NCBI GenBank assembly: GCA_006384855.1
Contig: VCJN01001704.1
Span: 1 to 64,000 of the forward strand
Reading direction: 5' to 3'
Length of the DNA stretch: 64,000 bases
Source of the DNA: Tetraselmis striata
Taxonomy: Eukaryota; Chlorophyta; Chlorodendrophyceae; Chlorodendrales; Chlorodendraceae
The position numbers were made by a program, and so were the translations under genes. Positions 1 to 10,680 of this stretch are shown piece after piece. The notes under the pieces were generated by a model that was given only the letters and a program-made list of their open reading frames with translations, was not told the origin of the DNA and searched no databases. Within the stretch, counting starts at the first letter, position 1. Each line of letters begins with the position of its first letter.

Positions 1-44
1 ATCCGGCACGGAATGTCCTGTTTTTTCATACATTTGAATATAGT

Positions 45-2990
45 GTGAATATTACGCGTCTTTTACGCCGGGTGGATGGGCATCCGGCGTCCGATGCACC
101 CCGAGACCTCACCAACACGCTACTCTACGCACCGCCAGTGCACTCCGCCAGCCCCGCCTGTTTTCCGCGCGCGTGCTACGTTCATTGTATATATTTACAT
201 ATACATACGTACATGTACTGCTCCGAAACCAGCCCACATGTCTTTTACGCCGGGTTGATGCATGGGCATCCGGCGTCCGATGCACCCCAAGTATTTGCAG
301 CACGCTACTCTATATATGCACCGCCAATGCACTCCGCCAGCCCCGCCTCCATCCGCGTGGGAACCGGTAGTAAGTGTTGTTGGTGCGCACATCGTGACAA
401 CATTACACGGCGGGAATTGCAATTAGCGGTGGATAATGTGAAGGCATTTTCGAAATCGACGGAGAATGAGGCGGTGCTGGCGGAGTGCATTGGCGGTGCA
501 TAGAATAGCGTGTTGCTGGGATTTTGGCTGCATCGGACGCCGTATTCCCATCCATCCGGCACGGAATGTCCTGTTTTCATACATTTGAATATAGTGTGAA
601 TATTACGCGTCTTTTACGCCGGGTGGATGGGCATCCGGCGTCCGATGCACCCCGAACCTCACCAACACGCTACTCTACGCACCGCCAGTGCACTCCGCCA
701 GCCCCGCCTGTTTCCGCGCGCGTGCTACGTTCCATTGTATATATTTACATATACATACGTACATGTACTGCTCCGAAACCAGCCCACATGTCTTTTACGC
801 CGGGTTGATGCATGGGCATCCGGCGTCCGATGCACCCCAAGTATTTGCAGCACGCTACTCTATATATGCACCGCCAATGCACTCCGCCAGCCCCGCCTCC
901 ATCCGCGTGGGAACCGGTAGTAAGTGTTGTTGTGTGCGCACATCGTGACAACATTACACGGCGGGAATTGCAATTAGCGGTGGATAATGTGAAGGCATTT
1001 TCGAAATCGACGGAGAATGAGGCGGTGCTGGCGGAGTGCATTGGCGGTGCATAGAATAGCGTGTTGCTGGGATTTTGGCTGCATCGGACGCCGTATTCCC
1101 ATCCATCCGGCACGGAATGTCCGGTTTTCACACATTTGAATATAGTGTGAATATTACGCGTCTTTTACGCCGGGTGGATGGGCATCCGGCGTCCGATGCA
1201 CCCCGAACCTCACCAACACGCTACTCTACGCACCGCCAATGCACTCCGCCAGCCCCGCCTGTTTCCGCGCGCGTCCTACGTTGCATTGTATATATTTACA
1301 TATACATACGTACATGTACTGCTCCGAAACCAGCCCACATGTCTTTTACGCCGGGTTGATGCATGGGCATCCGGCGTCCGATGCACCCCAAGTATTTGCA
1401 GCACGCTACTCTATATGCACCGCCAATGCACTCCGCCAGCCCCGCCTCCATCCGCGTGGGAACCGGTAGTAAGTGTTGTTGTGTGCGCACATCGTGACAA
1501 CATTACACGGCGGGAATTGCAATTAGCGGTGGATAATGTGAAGGCATTTTCGAAATCGACGGAGAATGAGGCGGTGCTGGCGGAGTGCATTGGCGGTGCA
1601 TAGAATAGCGTGTTGCTGGGATTTTGGCTGCATCGGACGCCGTATTCCCATCCATCCGGCACGGAATGTCCGGTTTTCATATATTTGAATATAGTGTGAA
1701 TATTACGCGTCTTTTACGCCGGGTGGATGGGCATCCGGCGTCCGATGCACCCCGAACCTCACCAACACGCTACTCTACGCACCGCCAGTGCACTCCGCCA
1801 GCCCCGCCTGTTTCCGCGCGCGTGCTACGTTCCATTGTATATATTTACATATACATACGTACATGTACTGCTCCGAAACCAGCCCACATGTCTTTTACGC
1901 CGGGTTGATGCATGGGCATCCGGCGTCCGATGCACCCCAAGTATTTGCAGCACGCTACTCTATATATGCACCGCCAATGCACTCCGCCAGCCCCGCCTCC
2001 ATCCGCGTGGGAACCGGTAGTAAGTGTTGTTGTGTGCGCACATCGTGACAACATTACACGGCGGGAATTGCAATTAGCGGTGGATAATGTGAAGGCATTT
2101 TCGAAATCGACGGAGAATGAGGCGGTGCTGGCAGAGTGCATTGGCGGTGCATAGAATAGCGTGTTGCTGGGATTTTGGCTGCATCGGACGCCGTATTCCC
2201 ATCCATCCGGCACGGAATGTCCGGTTTTCACACATTTGAATATAGTGTGAATATTACGCGTCTTTTACGCCGGGTGGATGGGCATCCGGCGTCCGATGCA
2301 CCCCGAATCTCACCAACACGCTACTCTACGCACCGCCAATGCACTCCGCCAGCCCCGCCTGTTTCCGCGCGCGTCCTACGTTGCATTGTATATATTTACA
2401 TATACATACGTACATGTACTGCTCCGAAACCAGCCCACATGTCTTTTACGCCGGGTGGATGCATGGGCATCCGGCGTCCGATGCACCGCAAGTATTTGCA
2501 GCACGCTACTCTATGCACCGCCAATGCACTCCGCCAGCCCCGCCTCCATCCGCGTGGGAACCGGTAGTAAGTGTTGTTGTGTGCGCACATTGTGACAACA
2601 TTACACGGCGGGAATTGCAATTAGCGGTGGATAATGTGAAGGCATTTTCGAAATCGACGGAGATTGAGGCGGTGCTGGCGGAGTGCATTGGCGGTGCATA
2701 GAATAGCGTGTTGCTGGGATTTTGGCTGCATCGGACGCCGTATTCCCATCCATCCGGCACGGAATGTCCGGTTTTCACACATTTGAATATAGTGTGAATA
2801 TTACGCGTCTTTTACGCCGGGTGGATGGGCATCCGGCGTCCGATGCACCCCGAATCTCACCAACACGCTACTCTACGCACCGCCAATGCACTCCGCCAGC
2901 CCCGCCTGTTTCCGCGCGCAGTCCTACGTTGCATTGTATGTATATACATACGTACATGTACTGCTCCGAAACCAGCCCAAGCTTAATGAG
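45..2990 (+). repeat. Array A: ~550-bp tandem repeat, five full units plus a partial
   Basis: The landmark gtgaatattacgcgtc recurs at 45, 596, 1147, 1696, 2247 and 2794, giving periods of 547-551 bp. Units are nearly identical, with single-base changes and small indels such as variable tatata length. Each unit contains two half-repeats beginning tcttttacgccggg and, farther on, the inverted partner of the core motif: cggcgtccgatgc against gcatcggacgccg. All six frames stay largely open by chance and give overlapping reading frames, none of which I treat as genes. Shorter versions occur in copies 2, 3 and 4. Confidence 0.95.
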
Positions 2991-3370
2991 TTCACAAGTG
3001 TAAATGGGGGGGGGGGGGGTTGGGGGGGGGGATATGGCGGCGGGGCAACCACTCACACATACCCCGGCAATGCATGACATATATCACAAGCCGTTGCGGG
3101 TATATGACCATCCGGGCCCCCCCGGCGGGGGGGGGCGGGGGGGGGGGGGGGTCTATCCAACTACACGTGCGACAATGTCGTTTCGTGGAGCAGCGTATGT
3201 GCCCGTCCTCATTTATACCGCCCCGTACCTGCACTGCATGGTCCACCCCTACGAATTACTTAGCACAAACCGCCATTACTTAATAGGAACCTAGCACAGC
3301 CAGGCATATATGCCGGCTTTGGCGATCAACTTCTACGCACTTTCCGTCCCTCAGCCGCCGGACATGGGGG
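2991..3370 (+). other. Spacer module B of copy 1, non-coding
   Basis: Module B links array A to gene Z. It starts near the sequence actgctccgaaacc, carries two G-rich homopolymer tracts (about 3007-3030 and 3128-3151) and ends at the 3' side of gene Z. The same module is present at about 8961-9361, 35243-35640 (inverted) and 49150-49580. The flanks of the G tracts are conserved between copies while the tract lengths differ. I see no convincing coding capacity. Confidence 0.7.
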
Positions 3371-3472
3371 TTACGCCGCCAGCCTCGGCAGTTGCTTAGC
3401 CAGACTTGGCATCCCGTACCGTGTCCATGGCTTCGCAGCTCTGCTGCCGGCACACGCCGAGTCCGGCGCCTG
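3371..3472 (-). pseudogene. Gene Z remnant (second exon only)
   Basis: This stretch matches exon 2 of the two-exon gene Z seen intact in copies 2, 3 and 4, including the C-terminal residues PRLAA and the stop. Exon 1, the divergent promoter and all but the 3' tail of gene C have been removed by one deletion whose right side lies near 3500-3540. It is therefore a non-functional remnant unless it is spliced to something upstream. Confidence 0.55.
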
Positions 3473-3636
3473 CTCCCGCCGGGTTGCGCACGCATGCACC
3501 GGCGGCCCGGGAATAGATGATGGAGAGCGGGACATGCCGTCAGTGAGGTCGGGCGCAATGTCATTGGGTGGGGCACACGGACGTGTAACACTTGCACTTT
3601 GCGCGTACTGCTGGGTTACATCCATGTGGCGTCACA

Positions 3637-5517
3637 CTATGCGACCGGAAAGGCTGCGTTGCTACTGCAAACGATGCTAAGCCTCACTCGGTAGCAATAG
3701 CTGCCCCGCCTATCCCACCCGCGTTGGCGCCGCGCTGCCCCTGCCGCCGCGTTTGGGCGCCGCGCTGCCCCGGCCGCCGCGCGTTGGCGCCGCGCTGCCC
3801 CGGCCGTGGCGCGTTGGCGCCTCGCTGCCCCGGCCGCGGCACGTTCGCGCCGCGCTTCCCCGGGCGCCGCGCGTTCGCGCCGCGCTGCCCCGGGCGCCGC
3901 GCCTGGGCGCCGCGCTGCCCCGGGCGCCACGCCTTGGCGCCGCGCTGCCCCGGCCGCCGCGCGTTGGCGCCGCGCTGCCCCGGCCGCCGCGCGTTGGCGC
4001 CGCGCTGCCCCGGCCGCCGCGCATTGGCGCCGCGCTGGGTATCGAGTCCTCCCCTCCCTGGTGAGCGCGTCCACCTGCGCCTTGCGCTCGGGGCCATCCT
4101 CCTCCGTCACCACATTCTGCAACCCCCACCGCGTGACGAACCACGCAGCTCCTTGCATGCGCTTGTACATGTGCCCAAGCACCGCCAGCTGCGACACCGA
4201 ACGCACCACCGCTGGGGACGCGGGCTCCTTCTCGGTCATGATCGCCTTCACCCGGGCCTCCTCGAACAGCGGACCGGCGGTAAGAATGGAAAACGTTTCC
4301 ATGTGGTGCAAGCAAGTCCTCCATGACTCAGCCGGACTGCACCGTCACCTTGCCTGGCCCTGCAATCATGGAGGGGAATGCCGTCACGCCCACGCCCACG
4401 CCCACGCCCGGGGGGGGGGGGGGGGGGGATTTACCTTTCGACTTCTTGGACACCGCAAACGAAGGGCGCAACCCACGTCCAAAGTTGCTGGGTATCAAGA
4501 CTAAAGCCTGGCGCCGGTCTTCCTGCTTCATAGCTCGGAATCCAATGTGGCCCTGCACGGTGACATATTTCCTCCAGAAGTCCCTTCCCAAGCCAAAAAA
4601 AAAACAGGTGGAACGGCGCGAGGGGGAAGAGGTTGACCATGCTGACATAGCCTAGGACCACAGGCACCTGGCACACGCCATGGCAGCCAGTGTTCTGCTT
4701 GGCCCCGCCAGCCGGGTTGTGTTGAACGCACGCCGGGCAAGGTGCGTGATTCACTGGACAAGTCATCGCCTTCAGGGACGGTTACCAAGCGAGCATCCCC
4801 GTCCGCATCCACAGGGGGGTGCTCATGGGCAGCCGCCATAGCCTCCACAACCTGCCACGCCGACCGGGCGGGTGCGTGTGATTCCATACAACCGCAGTTG
4901 AGTGGTGCCACCAGCACGCAGGCCGGGCCCACTCACCTCTGAACGCAGAAGGTCCACAATGTCATCGTCCTCGAAAACAGCGCGCCACTGGGTCGCCCCG
5001 CCGTAGTCCTCCAACACACACTCGGTAACGACGCCGGTTATCACGCCGTAGTGCCATACTCCCCGGAACTTCTTGGCGATGACCTTCATGTAGAAGTCAC
5101 CGGGATCGCCTTTCCGTATCACGCCCTCATCGGCAGCTTCCAAGTCCGCCGGCGGCCACGCAGGCGCGTCGATGTCCATACCGTCTTCGCCAACGGGGTC
5201 CTCCCCCGCGCCCATCACATCGTCCTCCGAGACCGGCGCCGGCGGGCCGTTTCCGACGGATGCAGCTACTCCTGCTGCCGCCCCTGCCGCCGCTGCTGCT
5301 GCTGCTGCCGCCCTGCTGCTGCTGCTGCTGCTTGTACTAAGGCGGCCTTGCGGTGCTACTTACCCGCACGCTTCGACGAGTGGCTACAATTCGGGTATTT
5401 CCGGAAGTGCCGCTCTCGCGCCGTCCTTTCACTACAGCCGGTCACGATGCCCTGGCAGTGCTTGCATGTGTACACGCCATTCTTCGACACACTCGATATC
5501 CATCCCTCTCCCGGCAT
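3637..5517 (-). CDS. Gene X, copy 1: BED-like zinc finger / Tudor-like protein with repeat tail
   Basis: Multi-exon gene reading leftward from an ATG at 5517. The first coding exon has a BED-like finger (C-x2-C ... H-x5-C within GVYTCKHCQG and RHFRKYPNC). After a CTG/CAG-rich stretch comes a conserved segment beginning FYMKVIAKKFRGVWHYG and followed by a DYGGATQW / FEDDD motif, which resembles Tudor/Agenet-type modules. A GT-AG intron (mapped in copy 3) follows. A later exon carries VMEDCLHHMETF-type sequence, which here begins with a GACTTG-side variant, and runs in frame into the 30-bp minisatellite, giving about ten decapeptide repeats of ARRQRAAAGA type to a stop at 3637. A TAG directly after KRAGK (about 5356) would end exon 1 unless the adjacent ggtaag is a donor. 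Function is unknown. DNA or chromatin binding is inferred only from the two domain resemblances. Confidence 0.5.
3721..4037 (+). repeat. Minisatellite D, 30-bp unit, ~10.5 copies
   Basis: Units of the type gcgttggcgccgcgctgccc followed by cggccgccgc repeat every 30 bp from 3721 to about 4037. Individual units have diverged by 1-4 bases. The array lies at the 3' end of gene X and is translated on the minus strand as a ten-residue repeat. Other copies hold about 26-27 units (copy 3), about 2.5 units (copy 4) and none (copy 2). Confidence 0.95.
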
Positions 5518-5836
5518 GCCTGCTACCGCGTGCGCGCGGGGGGGGGGGGGGGGGGGGGGAGGGGGGGGGGGGGGTTGAGAGTTGGGGTGGATGTAGCCCA
5601 CCACCGGCAGGGAGCACATATGCGAGTGCGCGGCTGTCCGCGCTTGGTTCAGCGGCGAGCGGCGGTGACCGTGAGGCTACCCCGTACTTCATGCGCGTGC
5701 AGGGATGTGCAGCGTTGTATGTGCAAGGATGTGCAGCGGATGTGCAGGGATGTGCAGGGATATGCAGCGAGTACCTGCAGCCGCATGTACTTAGCCCGGG
5801 TGCTCCGCGTCGGCGCGCGACACGCGAGCCCGCGTG

Positions 5837-5858
5837 CACTGTGAGATTCAGATGTGAC
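5837..5858 (+). repeat. Left terminal inverted repeat of copy 2
   Basis: Twenty-two bases beginning CACTGTGAGATTCAG. They are identical to 39813-39834 and to the reverse complements of 38588-38609 and 30295-30316. The next bases (atacgggtgacgaag) are conserved among left ends but differ from right ends, which instead continue through gtaaatgtgcc. Confidence 0.9.
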
Positions 5859-6565
5859 ATACGGGTGACGAAGCACTACTACTAGCGACTATTATTTATC
5901 CGTGAAGGCTACTGCTGGTGGCGGCTTGTCCATCCAGTTACGTGCGAGTACATCCGGCGTTATTGCCGGCGGGCGATAAATCCTTTTTGTAATCATTCTG
6001 GTAGTCGTACTAGGGCGGTGACGTGTTACATGGCACTGACGTATAAGGTACAAGGTTGTCCGTGTAGTACCGGGTAGTACGCGATATATTTATTAAGCCG
6101 GTACCGGGTATCTAGTACGAACCCGGGCGCGATGACGAGTCGTCCTGTGGATAACTACGACTATTAGTACATGGGAGCGCAAATCGCAGCCGTACGTATT
6201 TGGTAACAGTGGGGAGTTTTGTGTACATTATAGCTAGTATTGCTGACCGGGCCTGCCAGCCGTCCGATCAAAGGTCATCAGATGGGCGGTTTGGCCGCCA
6301 TGTTTTGCCAAAGAGTGCTCACGTTACATAAATATTAGCGAGGGGGAGGGCGGGGGCAGGCAGCGGTTTGCCGAAGAATGTTTGAATTACAATATTCGCG
6401 ACAGCTGCCGTCGGGGCATGTGGCGGGGGGCGGGCGGGGCGGGGGGGGGGGGGGGGGGGGGAGGCGGGCGGGCGTGGTCCCCCCGCCGCCCCCTTCCCCC
6501 CCCCCCCCGCCGCCGCCCGCCGCTCCCGCCGGGGGAGTGAGGGGAGGGGGGTAAGGGGGCGGGGG

Positions 6566-7117
6566 CTACTGCTTGTTCTTGTTTTTGCGTGCCCGGGGGA
6601 CCCTCCGCTTCGACGATCTCGCTGCCTCCGCCTCCGCCTCCGACTCCGCGACCGTCAGTTTCTTACCTCGGCGTTTCTTCACTGGCCTCTTCCGCTTCTT
6701 GTCATCCGTCAGTGTCTTCACCACCCCGGGAGGCTGTGCCGTCGACGACGCCGCCATGAGCTTCCTTACCTTGGCGTCGGGACGCCCCCTGTGCCCAGAC
6801 GCCCACAACAAGCCACAATCGTTTCGCCTTTAAGCGGCTGAGGATGCGGCCTCCTCGGCCACCACGAGTTGCGCCGCTGGCACTGTGGAAGCCTTGGCGT
6901 TTAGGTGGGCCTTACGGCGCTCCCGGACGAACCTGCGCGCGGCACAAGTCAGCCACGAGTGGGTGCGTGCTAATGTGGAGGGTGGAGTGTTTTGTTGCGC
7001 GCCCACCTTGTCACGCGTTTCCTCATGTCTTTCTCATCCTCCTCGATGCCGGCGGCGCGGACACGCGAGACAACCAGGCTCGCCGCCCACTTTTGCCCGG
7101 GGGGCGAGGTCTGCCAT
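6566..7117 (-). CDS. Gene Y, copy 2: basic, Lys/Arg-rich protein with Glu-Ala repeat
   Basis: Leftward gene downstream of a TATA-like box (7240-7247). The last exon is clear: it follows an acceptor (gggcac/ag in copy 3), encodes RPDAKVRKLMAASS, a strongly basic segment (DDKKRKRPVKKRRGKK), a short Glu-Ala/Ser run from a 6-bp repeat, and a basic C-terminus ending KNKNKQ. Its lysine clusters look like nuclear localisation signals. Upstream exons are less certain. A likely start is the ATG at 7117 (MADLAP), and a segment containing KWAASLVV and RWARNKT is conserved but reads in a shifted frame, because a C-run next to the start differs in length between copies. No known family recognised. Three copies in the window conserve the reading frame of the last exon despite noncoding drift, which favours a real protein. 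Confidence 0.5.
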
Positions 7118-7239
7118 GGCGTTGTGAGCGGTGAAGGGGGGTGGGGGGGCGGCCGAGGTGGAGAAACTAACACCCAGTCGACGACCGCCTTCCGCAGCAG
7201 TCAACGACACATCGGAGGCGAGGAGCAGCGCGCCACTAC

Positions 7240-7247
7240 TATTTATA
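7240..7247 (-). promoter_or_regulatory. TATA-like box of gene Y, copy 2
   Basis: Minus-strand TATAAATA about 120 bp upstream of the ATG at 7117. The same box is found before gene Y in copy 3 (37143-37150); copy 4 has the altered form TGTAAATA. Farther upstream (about 7380-7465) lies a run of short gtgcggcgg-type repeats that could bind a factor. Confidence 0.45.
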
Positions 7248-7512
7248 TGCACGTATTGTCAAGAGCTAGTCGGTGCGGCATTGTGTCGGTGTAATTTCGC
7301 AATGTTTATTGTTGAAGTAGCACGGCGTAATGAATACGCGGTTTCACCGAGTGAATCCGGGATAATATGTGCGGTAGGGCGCGCGTATATGTGCGCGACG
7401 AATGTGCGCGGATGTGCGCAGCGTTGTGCGGCGGTGTGCGGCGGTGTGTGGCGGTGTGCACCGATGTGAATATAGTGTGAATATTATATCGGCCATAGAC
7501 GATCGGGTCTGG

Positions 7513-7940
7513 CAGCACCGCCCGTGCTTGTAAATAAGCGACAATGGATAAAGTCATGCTCCGGTTGTACTCCTACACTTCCTCCACTTTGGCGGGTGGG
7601 GGCGGGGGGGGGGGGGGTCCTGTCCTTATTACTTGCATCGGTGGACGTGCTGGATATGGAGGTCACCGGGCACATCGCGTGGTTTCGGAGCAGTTCATTC
7701 GCGCCTCCTCGTCTTGTTTGCAATCGTCGCCCTAATCCAATGCAGGGTGAGTAGCGGGACACTGTGCCCCCCCCCCCCCCCCCCCCGGTTTATGTAAACA
7801 AATATCTAGCCGCGCATGCGCCGCAATCGGTACCCAATGAGCGGGGTATGTGACAGTGGTTTCGGAGCAGTGCAAGCACTCCGTGCGTGTGCACAAGCAC
7901 GTACGACTGGGAATGAGGCGGGGGTTGCGGATGGAGTGCA
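7513..7940 (+). other. Spacer module K of copy 2
   Basis: Module between gene Y and array A. It contains a G run (about 7601-7618), a C run (about 7767-7788) and two copies of ggtttcggagcagt, the inverse of the actgctccgaaacc motif in modules A and B. The junction ctggcagcaccgcccgtgc at about 7509-7527 is the unoccupied form of the site that received the LTR retrotransposon in copy 4. Module K is almost wholly missing in copy 3. No convincing gene. Confidence 0.7.
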
Positions 7941-8960
7941 TTGGCGGTGCATAGAATAGCGTGTTGCTGGGGTTTTGGCTGCATCGGACGCCTTATTCCC
8001 ATCCATCCGGCACGGAATGTCCGGTTTTCACACATTTGTGAATATAGTATGAATATTACGTACACGTCTTTTACGCTGGGTGGATGGGCATCCGGCGTCC
8101 GATGCACCCCGAATCTCACCAACACGCTACTCTACGCACCCCCAATGCACTCCGCCAGCCCCGCCTCAATCCGCGTGGGAACCGGTAGTAAGTGTTGTTG
8201 TGTGCGCACATCGTGACAACATTACACGGTGGCAATTGCAACTAGCGGTGGATAATGTGAAGGCGTTTTCGAAATCGACAGAGAATGAGGCGGTGCTGGC
8301 GGAGTGCATTGGCGGTGCATAGAATAGCGTGTTGCTGGGATTTTGGCTGCATCGGACGCCGTATTCCCATCCATCCGGCACGGAATGTCCGGTTTTCACA
8401 CATTTGTGTGCTAATATAGTGTGAATATTACGCGTCTTTTACGCCGGGTGGATGGGCATCCGGCGTCCGATGCACCCCAAGTATTTGCAGCACGCTACTC
8501 TACGCACCCCCAACGCACTCCGCAAGCCCCGCCTCCATCCGCGTGGGAACCGGTAGTAAGTGTTGTTGTGTGCGCACATCGTGACAACATTACACGGTGG
8601 CAATTGCAATTGGCGGTGGATAATGTGAAGGCGTTTTCGAAATCGACAGAGTATGAGGCGGTGCTGGCGGAGTGCATTGGCGGTGCGTATAATAGCGTGT
8701 TGCTGGGGTTTTGGCTGCATCGGACGCCGTATTCCCACCGCCCATCCGACACGGAATGTCCGGTTTTCACACAGTTGCGTGTGAATATATAGTGTGAATA
8801 TAACGTACGCGTCTTTTACGCCGGGTGGATGGGCATCCGGCGTCCGATGCACCCCGAATCTCACCAACACGCTACTCTACGCACCTCCAATGCACTCCGC
8901 CAGCCCCGCCTCTTTCCGCGCAGGTCCTACGTTCCATTGTATGTATATACATACGTACAT
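7941..8960 (+). repeat. Array A of copy 2, about 2.5 shorter units
   Basis: Units of about 370 bp (landmark gtccggttttcacaca at about 8018, 8386 and 8757), matching the 550-bp units of copy 1 but missing the internal tatatttacatatac segment except in the last unit. The pair cggcgtccgatgc / gcatcggacgccg is retained. Confidence 0.85.
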
Positions 8961-9361
8961 GTACTGCTCCGAAACCAGCCCAAACTTAATGAGTGCACAA
9001 GTGTAAATGGGGGGGGGGGGGGGATGTGGCGGCGGGGCATCCACTCACACATACCCCGGCGATGCATGACAGATATTACATGCCGTGGCGGGTCGGCGGG
9101 CCGACCAGCCGGGCCGATCCGGCGGGGGGTGGGGGGGGGGGGGGGGGGGGGGGGGTCTATTCAACTACACGTGCGACAGTGTCGTTTCGTGGAGCAGTAT
9201 ATGTGCCCGGCCTCATTTATACCGCCCCATACCTGCGCTGCATGGTCCACCCCTACGAATTACTTAGCACAAACCGCCATTACTTAATAGGAACCTAGCA
9301 CAGCCCGCTTTGCCGATCAACTTCTACGCACTTTCCGTCCCTCAACCGCCGGACATGGGGG
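8961..9361 (+). other. Spacer module B of copy 2
   Basis: Same module as at 2991-3370, with G runs at about 9008-9023 and 9128-9155. It ends at the stop codon of gene Z. No coding capacity recognised. Confidence 0.7.
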
Positions 9362-9573
9362 TTAAGCCGCCAGCCTCGGCAGTTGCTTAGCCAGACTTGG
9401 CATCCCGTACCGTGTCCATGGCTTCGCAGCTCTGCCGCCGGCACACGCCGAGTCCGGCGCTTGCTGCCGCGGGGTTACGCACGCATGCACGCACGGTAAT
9501 ACGCCGCCGACGCCGCCGCGCTTACTTCCACCACCTTCGCCAGCCGCAGCTTCGCACGCCGTTCCGCCGACAT
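9362..9573 (-). CDS. Gene Z, copy 2: small two-exon protein of ~49 residues
   Basis: ATG at 9573. Exon 1 encodes 16 residues (MSAERRAKLRLAKVVE) and ends at a gtaagc donor. A ~62-bp intron ends in cag, and exon 2 encodes QAPDSACAGGR through PRLAA to the stop at 9362. The same model holds in copies 3 and 4. Exon 1 is a short basic amphipathic helix. The gene is divergently paired with gene C across about 75 bp containing a TATA-like sequence. Function unknown. A reading through the intron is also open, so the unspliced form cannot be excluded. Confidence 0.45.
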
Positions 9574-9626
9574 ACGAAACGCACGAATCCCCCCCCCTCC
9601 CCCCGCCCCCCCGTCCCCGCGTCATG

Positions 9627-9636
9627 TATAATATAT
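9627..9636. promoter_or_regulatory. TATA-like element in the divergent Z/C promoter, copy 2
   Basis: The sequence tataatatat sits between the ATG of gene Z (9573, minus) and that of gene C (9648, plus). It can serve either strand. It is conserved at 34984-34993 (copy 3, inverted) and 49848-49857 (copy 4). Confidence 0.4.
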
Positions 9637-9647
9637 TCGAGGCGACT

Positions 9648-10484
9648 ATGCGGGGCGCAGAACACGCCGCGGCGTGGGTCGGCGGAGCGGCAGGCGGCGG
9701 GAGCCCTGATGGCCGGGCAGTATCCACACCCACACCGGCACCGCCGCCCACCTCCGACGCGGATGAACCGCCTCCCTAAGCAAACATGCCGGTTGGTGGT
9801 AAGCGCAACAGGCTTGGGGTGCCGGCGCCGGTACCGGTGCGACGGAGCTGTCGCGTCAGGGACCGCACCGCATGTGGAGCAACACATGGCGGTGCCGGCG
9901 TCACCTATGTCTAGGGCCACCTCCTCACAACACCCCGCCACGACGGCGTCGGCCACCGCCGACGGCGCCGTTGCGGGGGGGGGGACGCCCAGCCAGGCGA
10001 CGATGATGCGCCTGATGCGCCGCGTCAGGAGGCGGAGGAGGCCGTGGTCGAGGCGACTGATCGGGCTGAGGGGGTTGTCGAAGCGAGCGAGGCCGCGCTC
10101 GCGCCACCCGCCCCGCAGCCACCTGCGGGACATGCCGACTTGCTCGTCGCCATGTTGACCGGAGCGCTACGAGCAGTGGCGGGAGGCGGCCACATGCACT
10201 ATCATGTGCGTGTCCTGGCCGGACGCCCGTCATGCGTGTACTGTGGCCAACGGACGGACTGGGAGTGTTGTTGCGACGGCACCCCGGCTTTGTGCGGCCC
10301 CAAGTACCCATGCATGGCGACCCATCAGCGGGCAGTCCCCTGCCCGACCACGGCCGCGGTGAGGGCGGAGTTCCGCCATGTCAGGGACACGTTCCACGAC
10401 GCGACTCGCGCCGCCGTGTGTGAGGCTTCCGAGAAGGCACGCGCCGCTGGTAGGTTGCGCAGGGTGAGGCGGCGGACGGCCTAG
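9648..10484 (+). CDS. Gene C, copy 2: Cys/His-rich protein with piggyBac-like C-terminal zinc motif
   Basis: The C-terminal half (10044-10484) is the best supported part: an Ala/Glu-rich helix, then CVYCGQRTDWECCCDG, a following ALCGPKYPC and ATH. This spacing (C-x2-C, C-x-C, LC, C, H) resembles the cysteine-rich cross-brace domain at the end of piggyBac-family transposases. No DDD catalytic core is present, so this is at most a captured zinc-binding tail. A G run at about 9974-9983 has ten Gs here, against eight in copy 3 and nine in copy 4, so the upstream frame does not join the C-terminal frame in this copy. CAG has become TAG at 10482, ending the protein 12 residues earlier than in copies 3 and 4. 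The likely start is 9648, just after the TATA-like element. Confidence 0.5.
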
Positions 10485-10680
10485 GAGATGAAGGAGAGCG
10501 AGACACGCCGTCAGTGAGGTCGGGCGCAATGTTATTGGGTGGGGCACACGGGCGTGTAACACTTGCACTTTGCGCGTATTGCTGGGTTACATCCATGCGG
10601 CGTCACACTATGCAACTGGAAAGGCTGCGTTGCTATTGCAAACGATGCTAAGACTCACTCGGTAACAACCGCTGCCCCGC

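Larger units (their letters stand above)
1..5836 (+). mobile_element. Large CACTA-like TIR element, copy 1 (truncated at both ends)
   Basis: This copy runs in from the left edge and stops where the left end of copy 2 begins. It holds array A (1-2990), spacer B, a deleted remnant of genes Z and C, minisatellite D and gene X, in the same order as the three other copies. Its right end breaks off inside the subterminal region, after the short gatgtgcag-type repeats at about 5700-5770, so the outermost ~190 bp and the right terminal repeat are missing. Gene C is deleted: the sequence jumps from gene Z exon 2 (about 3472) to the 3' tail of gene C (about 3520). Membership follows from direct comparison with copies 2-4 in this window. 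The superfamily assignment is inferred from terminal sequence and target duplication of the other copies. Confidence 0.75.

Noticed and set aside
45..2990. Array A as a CRISPR-like or protein-coding array
   Set aside because: Units are ~550 bp with no unique spacers, and frames such as those containing CTPPAPP or MHSASPAS occur on both strands by repetition.
9648..10484. Gene C as a complete piggyBac transposase
   Set aside because: No DDD catalytic core, and the element ends and 3-bp TSD differ from TTAA-flanked piggyBac elements. Only the C-terminal zinc motif is similar.
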